Assembly: GCA_035634255.1 (NCBI GenBank)
Contig: DASQDI010000054.1
Coordinates: 1 to 14,504, forward strand
Length of the DNA: 14,504 bases
Source: DATLMR01 sp035634255
GTDB taxonomy: Bacteria; Acidobacteriota; Blastocatellia; UBA7656
Direction of reading: 5' to 3'
Below are positions 1 through 6,174 of the stretch, in pieces; positions within the stretch are counted from its first letter, which is position 1, and the number at the start of each line of letters is the position of its first letter. Under the pieces are notes generated by a model. It worked only from the letters and a program-made list of their open reading frames with translations, searched no databases and was not told the DNA's origin. The translations under genes and the position numbers were made by a program.

Positions 1-2
1 GG

Positions 3-716
3 CTGATCCGGAGGCGTGAGAGGACGTACGCGGGGGCGGCCAGGAACGCCGGGGTGAGGGCGAGCCGGGGGCGGTACGTGGTGATGGTCGACTCCGACTG
101 CGTGCTGAGCGGGGACGCGGTGGAGCGGATGGTGAGGAGGCCCGAGGGGGGCGAGTACGCGGCCGTGGGCGGGAGCGTCGGCAACGGCACGCCCCGTAGC
201 CTCAGCGGCACGGTCGGCTTCTTGATCGAGTTCAGGGAGTTCATGCCTTCGGCCCCTTTCAGGGTCGAGAAGGGCATTCCCACGGCGAACATAATTTACC
301 GCCGGGAGGTGTTCGAGCGGTTCGGCTACTTCGACGAAGACATCTGGCCCGCCGAAGATATTCTGTTCAACTGGCGTTTGTACGAGGCAGGGGAGAGGCT
401 GCTGTTCGACCCGGAGATTCGGGCCGTGCACCTGAACCGCACCGGCTGGCGCAACGTACTTTCGCACCAGCTAAAGCTCGGGGCGACCTCCGCTCTGGCG
501 CGGAAGAGGGGCCGGCTCTCGGGCGGGGTATTGCTCAGGTTTCCCGCCCTGATTATCTTCATGCCGATTTATAGATTGATGAAGGCCGCGCGCTGGTTCT
601 TCGCTCACGACAGGAAAGTATTTCTCTTCTTTCTGGCCGCCTGGCCGCTCTACCTTTTCGCGGCCTGCTTCTGGTCGTGGGGGTTCATGCGCGAGGCGCT
701 GAAGTCGCGGCGCTGA
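3..716 (+). CDS. Glycosyltransferase family 2, C-terminal part (5' end outside window)
   Basis: The reading frame is open from base 3, so the N-terminus lies upstream. A GTG at 54 is not the true start, because the residues before it (AGAARNAGV) already form the conserved GT2 stretch leading into the nucleotide-sugar site. The metal-binding DSD motif of a GT-A fold is encoded at 90-98, within VMVDSDC. The acceptor/catalytic ED pair is at 354-359, within WPAEDILFNWRLYEAG. The last ~80 residues carry two hydrophobic segments (around FPALIIFMPIY and FLFFLAAWPLYLF) and a basic tail, as in membrane-associated GT2 enzymes that build polysaccharide or glycolipid on the cytoplasmic face. By family it should transfer a sugar from a nucleotide-sugar donor; donor and acceptor cannot be told. 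It ends at a TGA and is separated from the next gene by 271 bp, so it is probably a separate transcription unit. Confidence 0.88.
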   Translation: MIRRRERTYAGAARNAGVRASRGRYVVMVDSDCVLSGDAVERMVRRPEGGEYAAVGGSVGNGTPRSLSGTVGFLIEFREFMPSAPFRVEKGIPTANIIYRREVFERFGYFDEDIWPAEDILFNWRLYEAGERLLFDPEIRAVHLNRTGWRNVLSHQLKLGATSALARKRGRLSGGVLLRFPALIIFMPIYRLMKAARWFFAHDRKVFLFFLAAWPLYLFAACFWSWGFMREALKSRR

Positions 717-734
717 AGCGCGGGCCGTTCGCTT

Positions 735-790
735 TTTACAAGCCATTTATTAGATTTACCTCTTTTTACAATAGGCTCACTCTATTTACA
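735..790 (+). promoter_or_regulatory. Three phased TTTACA boxes
   Basis: TTTACA occurs at 735-740, 765-770 and 785-790. The start-to-start spacings are 30 and 20 bp, that is, whole helical turns. The first two are embedded in an identical CTTTTTACA. The stretch is AT-rich in a GC-rich neighbourhood, as expected for a control region. The boxes could be operator half-sites or -35-like elements; no regulator is encoded nearby. Confidence 0.3.
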
Positions 791-813
791 CGTTAAAAAG
801 GTAGAGTTATAGA
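785..813 (+). promoter_or_regulatory. Candidate sigma-70-type promoter upstream of the inverted repeat
   Basis: A -35-like TTTACA (785-790, five of six consensus bases) is followed after 17 bp by a -10-like TATAGA (808-813, four of six). Transcription would begin near 820, almost exactly at the left arm of the inverted repeat 818-900. It could serve the downstream operon from a distance or make a short structured RNA. This is pattern matching only. Confidence 0.3.
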
Positions 814-817
814 GGAA

Positions 818-900
818 TTCAGGCGAGTGCAGCCTGAGAGCGCGAGCGTATGATTCTCGCTCTCCCGAGCGCGGGCCGTTCATGGCTGCACTCGCCTGAA
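818..900. repeat. 83-bp element with perfect 17-bp inverted ends
   Basis: TTCAGGCGAGTGCAGCC (818-834) is repeated as an exact reverse complement at 884-900. The 49-base interior holds a second hairpin, GAGAGCG (836-842) with CGCTCTC (858-864), a small CCCG/CGGG stem around 864-875, and the second copy of the 14-bp direct repeat. No T-run follows the right arm (GATTATTTG), so it is a poor intrinsic terminator. No convincing target-site duplication flanks it. It could be a REP/MITE-like palindromic element, a cruciform, or a structured RNA. Confidence 0.8.
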
Positions 901-929
901 GATTATTTGAAGGCGTGGAGTTTCTTAGC

Positions 930-958
930 TTGACAGCCAATTGGACGGCAGACACAAT
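930..958 (+). promoter_or_regulatory. Candidate promoter of the 988-10284 gene block
   Basis: A consensus -35 TTGACA (930-935) is followed after exactly 17 bp by CACAAT (953-958, four of six -10 bases). The start site would fall near 965, leaving a leader of about 20 bases before the first gene. A 6-bp inverted pair, TTGGAC (941-946) and GTCCAA (971-976), brackets the -10 and the expected start site and could be an operator. The spacer also contains the palindrome CCAATTGG (937-944). Confidence 0.45.
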
Positions 959-987
959 TCAATCGCTGACGTCCAAATCTTTAATAA

Positions 988-2091
988 TTGGCGGGAAAAT
1001 TGAGTTCGAAAAGAGAAAGCACGCTTCAACACGACATCGAATCCTCACGCGCCGCGCTCGACGCCTGGGTGCGTGAAATCGTTCAGTGGCACTTCGACCC
1101 CGAGACGGGTTGCCCCTTCTGGCTCGAATACGCGCAAAAACTCGACTGGGACCCGCGCGAGGAGATCAAGACCTACGCGGACCTCGACCGGTTCGGCTTC
1201 TTCGAAGACGAGTGGCTGCGCGGGGGGCCCGTGCGCAGGTGGGTGCCGAAAGCCTACGCGGACCGGCCCGTCTACACGTTCGAGACGGGCGGGAGCACGG
1301 GCGTCCCGAAATCCCGGATCAACATCGACGATTTCAGAATCGATTACTCGGCCTTCAGCGACACGCTCCCCGACGAATTCTTCCCGAAAGGCTCGGACTG
1401 GCTCTCGCTCGGCCCGACCGGCCCGCGCAGGCTTCGCCTCGCCGTCGAGCACCTCGCGCAGGTGCGGGGGGGCATCTGCTTCGCGGTCGACCTAGACCCG
1501 CGCTGGGTCATCAAGCTTCTAAAGATGGGGCAGTTCGAGCAGGCCGAGGCCTACAAGCGGCACGTCATCGACCAGGGGCTCACGCTGTTGAAGGCGCATG
1601 AGAACATCCGCTGCCTCTTCACGACCCCCAAGCTGCTCGAATCTCTGTGCGAGCGGGTCTCCCTGAAGAAGATGGGCGTCACGGGAGTCTTCTGCGGCGG
1701 GACCGAAATGACCCCGCAGTTTTATCGCTTCGCCGTCGAAGAGCTGCTCGAAGGCGCGTACTTCGCCCCGACCTACGGCAACACTTTGATGGGGCTGGCG
1801 GTCCACAAGCCGCTGATGCCGGAGGATAATTACGCCGTGATCTACTACCCCCCGGCCCCGCGCGCGATGATCGAGGTGGTCGACCCGGACCGGCCTGACC
1901 GGCTGGTCGAGTACGGGCATACGGGCAGGGTGCGGCTCACGACTCTGACGAAAGAGTTCTTCATGCCCCGCTTTCTCGAGCGGGACGAGGCCGAGCGCGA
2001 GCCCCCATTCGAGAAGTACCCGTGGGACGGCGTCCGAAACGTCAGGCCGTTCTCGCGATTGCAAACGTCGGTCATCGAGGGCGTCTATTGA
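988..2091 (+). CDS. Adenylate-forming enzyme lacking the C-terminal domain (LuxE/EhpF/PaaK-like)
   Basis: This is a 367-residue cytoplasmic ANL-superfamily enzyme expected to activate a carboxylic acid with ATP to an acyl-adenylate. The phosphate-binding loop ETGGSTGVPKS is at 99-109. FCGGTEM (235-241) and PTYGNT (261-266) correspond to the adenine/acyl pocket region. EYGHTGRVRLTTLT (308-321) leads to a MPRFLERDEAE segment near 326-336 that resembles the conserved Arg/Asp hinge. The chain stops about 30 residues later, so the mobile domain used for CoA or carrier transfer is missing. That length and architecture match EhpF (phenazine pathway, about 41 kDa) and LuxE. There is no cysteine near the C-terminus as in LuxE, so self-acylation is less likely. 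An in-frame stop lies at 985-987, so translation begins at TTG 988 or at TTG 1000; the latter has a GGCGGG just upstream and may be preferred. First gene of the probable operon. Family call is firm; substrate unknown. Confidence 0.85.
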   Translation: MAGKLSSKRESTLQHDIESSRAALDAWVREIVQWHFDPETGCPFWLEYAQKLDWDPREEIKTYADLDRFGFFEDEWLRGGPVRRWVPKAYADRPVYTFETGGSTGVPKSRINIDDFRIDYSAFSDTLPDEFFPKGSDWLSLGPTGPRRLRLAVEHLAQVRGGICFAVDLDPRWVIKLLKMGQFEQAEAYKRHVIDQGLTLLKAHENIRCLFTTPKLLESLCERVSLKKMGVTGVFCGGTEMTPQFYRFAVEELLEGAYFAPTYGNTLMGLAVHKPLMPEDNYAVIYYPPAPRAMIEVVDPDRPDRLVEYGHTGRVRLTTLTKEFFMPRFLERDEAEREPPFEKYPWDGVRNVRPFSRLQTSVIEGVY

Positions 2092-2127
2092 ATACATCTG
2101 TTGAATACGTCTGTCGAATCGTGGCTG
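2088..2127 (+). repeat. 13-bp tandem repeat across a stop codon and intergenic gap
   Basis: TTGAATACATCTG (2088-2100) is followed at once by TTGAATACGTCTG (2101-2113), 12 of 13 identical, and then by a decayed third unit at 2114-2127 (TCGAATCGTGGCTG). The first unit contains the TGA stop of the adenylation enzyme, and the array fills nearly the whole gap to the next start codon. It looks like replication slippage that lengthened the intercistronic gap. Confidence 0.75.
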
Positions 2128-2129
2128 TT

Positions 2130-3365
2130 ATGAGAATACAAAAAGCTATCCTGTTATCCGCCCTCCTTGCCGGGCTGTCGGCCCAGACGGCCGCGGCCCA
2201 GGACTGGAATCAGTGGCGCGGGCCGGGGCGCGATGGCGTCGTGTCGGCGCAGGCCCCGTCGAAGTGGCCGAAGACCCTCAGGAGCGTGTGGAAGGTCCCG
2301 GTCGGCGGAGGCTATTCTTCGCCCGTCGTCTCCGATGGCCGGGTGATAGTTCACTCGCGCCGGGAGGAGAGCGAGGTCGTCAGCGTCTTCGACCTGAAGA
2401 CCGGCAAGCCGCTCTGGGATTCGAGCTACCCGGTGCCGTTCAACAAGAACCAGTACGCGATTGAGATGGGCAAGGGGCCCAACTCCACGCCCGTCGTCTC
2501 GGGCGGCAGGGTCTACACGCTCGGGGTCAGCGCGATACTCTCCTGCTTCGACCTGAAGAGCTCGGAGCTCAAATGGCGCAAGGACTTCTCCAAAGAGATC
2601 GACACCTCGAAGCTCTTCACCGGCACGGCCATGTCGCCCGTGCTCGAGAAGGGCATGGTGATCGTTCACGTGGGGGACGACAGGCGCGGCCGGGTGATCG
2701 CATACGACGCCGTGACCGGCGAGGAGAGGTGGAAGTGGGAAGGCGACGGGCCGGGCTACGCTTCCCCCATCGTGGTCAACCTCGAAGGCGAGCGGCAGCT
2801 GGTGACGCTCACGGACAAGTCGGCGGTCGGAATATCGGCCGATTCGGGCCGGCTGCTCTGGAAGCTCCCGTTCCCCGACGAGTGGAATGAAAACATCGTG
2901 ACCCCGGTGCTCTACCAGAAGACCCTGATCTTTTCGGGCGTGAGGGCGGGAACTATGGGCGTCAAGGTGGCGCGGAGCGGCGACCAGTGGGCCGCGGAAA
3001 AGGTCTGGCACAACCCGGAGCTCGCAATGTACATGAGTTCGCCCGTGCTCGACGGGGATCATCTTTACGGGCTTTCGGCGAAGAAGAAGGGGCAGTTCTT
3101 TTGCCTGGACGCGAAGACGGGGAAGACCCTGTGGGCCACGACCGGGAGGGAAGGCTCGAACGCGGCGGTCTTGAGCGCGGGGAAATCCCTGCTCTTTCTG
3201 ACCACGGACGCGAGCCTGATCGTCGTGAACAAGAGCGCCTCGGGCTTCGAACAACTGGCCCGCTACACGGTCGCGGATAATCCTGTCTGGTCGCACCCGG
3301 TGCTGCTCGGCAAGCAGATATTGATCAAAGACTCGTCGAACCTGTCTCTGTGGAGCGTCGAGTAG
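2130..3365 (+). CDS. Secreted PQQ-like beta-propeller repeat protein (operon copy)
   Basis: The protein has 411 residues. ATG 2130 gives a clean Sec signal peptide: MRIQK, a hydrophobic core, and an A-rich site ending near residue 23 before QDW. The open frame extends further upstream, but only into bases overlapping the previous gene. The mature start WNQWRGPGRDG (26-36) is the hallmark of a family of periplasmic propellers. Blade motifs of the type D-x-x-x-G-x-x-x-W recur at 87-96, 140-149, 192-201, 235-244 and 326-335. Such proteins resemble BamB or the PQQ-dehydrogenase propeller fold, but I see no catalytic or heme-binding dehydrogenase features, so a scaffold or binding role in the periplasm is more likely than an enzyme. 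No clear Shine-Dalgarno precedes the ATG. It sits between two cytoplasmic biosynthetic genes, which is unusual for an exported protein. It is a paralogue of the 10985-12250 product. Confidence 0.9.
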   Translation: MRIQKAILLSALLAGLSAQTAAAQDWNQWRGPGRDGVVSAQAPSKWPKTLRSVWKVPVGGGYSSPVVSDGRVIVHSRREESEVVSVFDLKTGKPLWDSSYPVPFNKNQYAIEMGKGPNSTPVVSGGRVYTLGVSAILSCFDLKSSELKWRKDFSKEIDTSKLFTGTAMSPVLEKGMVIVHVGDDRRGRVIAYDAVTGEERWKWEGDGPGYASPIVVNLEGERQLVTLTDKSAVGISADSGRLLWKLPFPDEWNENIVTPVLYQKTLIFSGVRAGTMGVKVARSGDQWAAEKVWHNPELAMYMSSPVLDGDHLYGLSAKKKGQFFCLDAKTGKTLWATTGREGSNAAVLSAGKSLLFLTTDASLIVVNKSASGFEQLARYTVADNPVWSHPVLLGKQILIKDSSNLSLWSVE

Positions 3366-3396
3366 TCGGGCAGGGAATCATTCGGGAAATCATCTT

Positions 3397-4815
3397 ATGC
3401 TACACATCCCCATACTCAGAAAAGGCAAGCCGTACAGGAGTCTCGACGTCGCGAAGGTGCCGCATCACCGCACGCGCGAAACGTTCGTGGAGATAAGCCA
3501 GGCCAACGCCGGGCTCATCCGCCGCGACCTGCTCGATCAGGGCGCGAGCCGCGCGGCGCTTGAGAGGTTCTCTTCCGCCGAACTGCTGGACCTGTGCCGC
3601 AAGGCAGCGGACCACTTCATGTCGGGCACCCTCCCCCTCGGCGGCGACGACCAGACCCCCGAAGATTACGTCAGGCATGTCTCCGCGACCACGGGCCTGC
3701 CTTTCGTGATGGCGCGGAAGAACATGGAGAAGATTCGCGGCGTGCTGGCGGAGATGGAGAGCGTGCTGAGCGGGCTGACGCGCGGGCTGGACCTGCGCGT
3801 GCTCGACGCGGGCTACGGAGCGCCGGGCGGGCATGCGCTGAGCTTCTTCCCTCGCACGCAATCGCTCGGCGTCGTCCTGCCTAGCAACTCGCCCGGCGTC
3901 CACTCGCTCTGGGTCCCCGCCGTCGCCTTGAAGACCCCACTCGTGCTGAGGCCGGGGAGCGCCGAGCCGTGGACCCCTTACCGGATCATTCAGGCTTTCA
4001 TCCGCGCGGGCGTCCCCGGCGAAGCCTTCAGCTACTACCCGTCGGACCACGCGGGCGCGGGCGAGATCCTCAGGCATTGCGGGCGCGGGATGATCTTCGG
4101 GGACTCTTCTTCCACGGGCAAGTGGAAGGGCGACCCGCGTATCGAGATTCATGGGCCGGGCTACAGCAAGGTCATCATCGGCGAGGACGCAATCGACGAC
4201 TGGCGCGAGTACCTCGACGTGATGGTCTCTTCGATAGTCGAAAACGGAGGGCGCTCGTGCGTGAACGCTTCGGCGGTCTGGGTGCCCCGGCACGGGAAAG
4301 AGATCGCCGAGGCTCTGGCGGAGCGGCTCGCGAGGATCGAGCCCCGCCCGCCCGACGACGACAACGCTCAGCTCGCCCCGTTCGCCGACGCGGGGGTCGC
4401 GTCCCGCATCTCGCAGATGGTGGAGAACGGGTTGAAAGAGCCGGGCGCGCGCGATGTCACGGCCGGCTACAGGGAGGGGGGGAGGCTAGTGTCGCGGGAG
4501 GGCTGCTCCTACCTCCTGCCCACCGTCGTCTTCTGCGAAAGCCCGGAGCACACGCTGGCGAACCGGGAATATCTTTTCCCCTTCGCGAGCGTCGTCGAGG
4601 TGAGTCAGGACCGCATCCCCGAGGCGCTCGGGCCGAGCCTCGTCGTCACGGCCATCACGTCGGACGAGGCCCTGATCCGCAGGCTCATCTCTTCGCCAAA
4701 CGTGGACCGCCTGAACCTCGGCCCCATCTCGACCATGAAGATAAGCTGGGACCAGCCGCACGAGGGGAATTTATTCGAGCACCTGTACGCGCGCAGGGCT
4801 TTCCAGACCGCCTAG
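3397..4815 (+). CDS. Aldehyde-dehydrogenase-superfamily acyl reductase (ALDH/LuxC/EhpG-like)
   Basis: This 472-residue protein has the ALDH fold in residues ~150-420. SNSPGVHS (163-170) supplies the oxyanion asparagine, and LRPGSAEPWTPYR (184-196) and FGDSSSTGKW (234-243) form the dinucleotide-binding region. IEIHGPGYSK (249-258) replaces the usual ELGGK loop. The nucleophile is Cys288 in GGRSCVN, and REYLFPF (390-396) matches the ALDH E-x-F-G-P loop. The first ~150 residues are an extra N-terminal region containing EDYVRHVSATTGLP, reminiscent of LuxC-type acyl-CoA reductases. Family chemistry is NAD(P)-dependent interconversion of an aldehyde with an acid or activated acyl group. Next to an adenylating enzyme without a transfer domain, reduction of an acyl-adenylate to an aldehyde is the most economical role. 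A weak GGGA (3384-3387) precedes ATG 3397. The stop lies one base before the next gene's ATG, implying translational coupling. Confidence 0.83.
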   Translation: MLHIPILRKGKPYRSLDVAKVPHHRTRETFVEISQANAGLIRRDLLDQGASRAALERFSSAELLDLCRKAADHFMSGTLPLGGDDQTPEDYVRHVSATTGLPFVMARKNMEKIRGVLAEMESVLSGLTRGLDLRVLDAGYGAPGGHALSFFPRTQSLGVVLPSNSPGVHSLWVPAVALKTPLVLRPGSAEPWTPYRIIQAFIRAGVPGEAFSYYPSDHAGAGEILRHCGRGMIFGDSSSTGKWKGDPRIEIHGPGYSKVIIGEDAIDDWREYLDVMVSSIVENGGRSCVNASAVWVPRHGKEIAEALAERLARIEPRPPDDDNAQLAPFADAGVASRISQMVENGLKEPGARDVTAGYREGGRLVSREGCSYLLPTVVFCESPEHTLANREYLFPFASVVEVSQDRIPEALGPSLVVTAITSDEALIRRLISSPNVDRLNLGPISTMKISWDQPHEGNLFEHLYARRAFQTA

Positions 4816-4816
4816 C

Positions 4817-6148
4817 ATGAAGATTTTATACTTCACAGCCGGAGCCGCCGGGATGTACTGCGGCAGTTGTTTCAGGGACAACGCCCTGGCCGCCGAGCTC
4901 ATGGCGCGCGGCCACGACGTGATGCTCGTCCCGCTTTACACCCCCACCCTGACCGACGAGAAGAACGTCAGCCGGGATAGGGTCTTTTTCGGGGGCATAA
5001 GCGTCTACCTGCAACAGCACTCGGGAATCTTCCGCAGGACGCCGTGGCTGCTCGATAAGCTTTGGGATTCTCGGCTCGCTTTGAAACTCGCCGCGCGCCG
5101 CTCGATTGCCGTCAGCCCCAAGTCGCTCGGGGAGCTGACCGTCTCCATGTTGAAGGGGGAAGATGGCTATCAGAGGAAGGAACTGGACAAGCTGGTCCAC
5201 TGGCTTCAGACGGAGCCCGCCCCCGACATCATCAACCTTTCGAACTCCCTTTTGATAGGCCTGGCGGAGCCGATCAGGAAAGCTCTGAGACGCCCCGTGA
5301 CCGTCACCCTTCAGGGCGAAGACCTGTTCCTCGATGGCCTCGAAGAGCCTTACCGGTCCGCCTCCCTGAAACTGATAAGGGAGCGGGTCGGGTCGGTCGA
5401 CGGCTTCCTCGCCGTGAGCGATTATTACGCCGAGTTCATGTCGGATTATCTCGACATCCCCGCGAGTAAGATGCACGTGGTCCCGGTCGGCATCAACCTC
5501 GAAGGGTACGACTCGTCGAGGCCCGCTCGCACCGGCCCGTTCACGGTCGGGTACTTCGCGCGGATCGCCCCCGAAAAGGGCCTGCATGTTCTGTGCGAAG
5601 CCTACAGGCTGCTGCGCGAGCGCGGGGACTTTCCCGAAGCGCGCCTCGAAGTCGCGGGGTACCTTGGGCCGGAGCACAGGGATTACCTGAGCGGGCTCGA
5701 AAAGAAGATGAGGGACTGGGGCCTAGCCGACGAGTTCAATTACCGCGGAGTACTCGACCGGCAGCAGAAGATAGATTTCCTGCACAGCCTCGACGTGCTG
5801 TCGGTCCCGGCGGTCTACAAGGAGCCCAAAGGGATATTCCTGCTTGAGGCGATGTCGAACGGGGTGCCCGTGGTGCAGCCGCGTAAGGGCGCATTCCCCG
5901 AGATGCTTGAGCGGACGGGCGGCGGAATCCTCGTCGAAGCCGAAAACATTCAGAGCCTCGCGGAAGGCATAATGCAGATCGGCAGGAACCCTCTGCTCGG
6001 GGAGTCTCTGGGCCGCACGGGGGCCGAGGGTGTCCGCAGGCACTACAGCGCCGGGCGCATGGCCGAGCGCGCCCTTGAGGTCTACTCCTCCATCCTGCAC
6101 GGGACCCCCGAGGGCGAAGCCTCTAAAGCGATGGCGGAGCTTGCCTGA
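4817..6148 (+). CDS. Glycosyltransferase family 4
   Basis: The product has 443 residues, is cytoplasmic, and has a two-domain GT-B fold. The N-terminal acceptor domain begins MKILYFTAGAAGMYCGSC, with the glycine-rich loop and a CxxC (15-18) followed by FRDNALAAEL. LYTPTLTDE (40-48) and a VFFGGISVYLQQ stretch (57-67) are recognisable in one GT4 subgroup that I associate with this opening. The C-terminal donor domain starts near 240 with GYFARIAPEKGLHVL (245-259). The retaining-enzyme EX7E motif is intact, with Glu336 and Glu344 in EPKGIFLLE. It should transfer a sugar from a nucleotide donor; the acceptor is unknown and might be the product of the preceding pair or a lipid/polysaccharide. The start codon is one base after the previous stop and has no Shine-Dalgarno of its own, which suggests coupled translation. 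No membrane segment is present. Confidence 0.92.
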   Translation: MKILYFTAGAAGMYCGSCFRDNALAAELMARGHDVMLVPLYTPTLTDEKNVSRDRVFFGGISVYLQQHSGIFRRTPWLLDKLWDSRLALKLAARRSIAVSPKSLGELTVSMLKGEDGYQRKELDKLVHWLQTEPAPDIINLSNSLLIGLAEPIRKALRRPVTVTLQGEDLFLDGLEEPYRSASLKLIRERVGSVDGFLAVSDYYAEFMSDYLDIPASKMHVVPVGINLEGYDSSRPARTGPFTVGYFARIAPEKGLHVLCEAYRLLRERGDFPEARLEVAGYLGPEHRDYLSGLEKKMRDWGLADEFNYRGVLDRQQKIDFLHSLDVLSVPAVYKEPKGIFLLEAMSNGVPVVQPRKGAFPEMLERTGGGILVEAENIQSLAEGIMQIGRNPLLGESLGRTGAEGVRRHYSAGRMAERALEVYSSILHGTPEGEASKAMAELA

Positions 6149-6164
6149 AATCATAAGAGAAACA

Positions 6165-6168
6165 GAGG
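6165..6168 (+). promoter_or_regulatory. Ribosome binding site supporting a TTG start
   Basis: AGAGG-like bases (GAGG at 6165-6168, within ACAGAGG) end six bases before TTG 6175. This spacing supports TTG as the start of the ABC ATPase and explains why no ATG is found at its N-terminus. Confidence 0.6.
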
Positions 6169-6174
6169 TTCGAT

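Larger units (their letters stand above)
717..881. repeat. 14-bp direct repeat, copies at 717-730 and 868-881
   Basis: The sequence AGCGCGGGCCGTTC occurs directly after the stop codon of the glycosyltransferase (717-730) and again at 868-881, 151 bp later. The second copy lies inside the loop of the 818-900 inverted repeat. An exact 14-bp match within a short gap is unlikely by chance, although the high GC content weakens this. It could be a remnant of local duplication or insertion. Confidence 0.7.

Noticed and set aside
818..900. Intrinsic terminator of the glycosyltransferase gene
   Set aside because: The stem is long but no T-run follows, the loop is 49 bases, and the element begins about 100 bases after the stop codon.
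2154..3296. 380-residue - strand frame opposite the first propeller gene
   Set aside because: Low-complexity composition rich in Arg, Leu, Pro and His with no motifs; the + strand frame has signal peptide and blade motifs.
2130..3365. PQQ-dependent alcohol dehydrogenase
   Set aside because: The protein is only 411 residues, lacks a cytochrome domain and the vicinal-cysteine and catalytic Asp context of quinoprotein dehydrogenases; only the propeller motif is shared.
988..4815. Bioluminescence (luxCE-like) or phenazine (ehp) gene cluster
   Set aside because: No luciferase, acyl-transferase or phenazine core genes are present; only the chemistry of the two enzymes is comparable.
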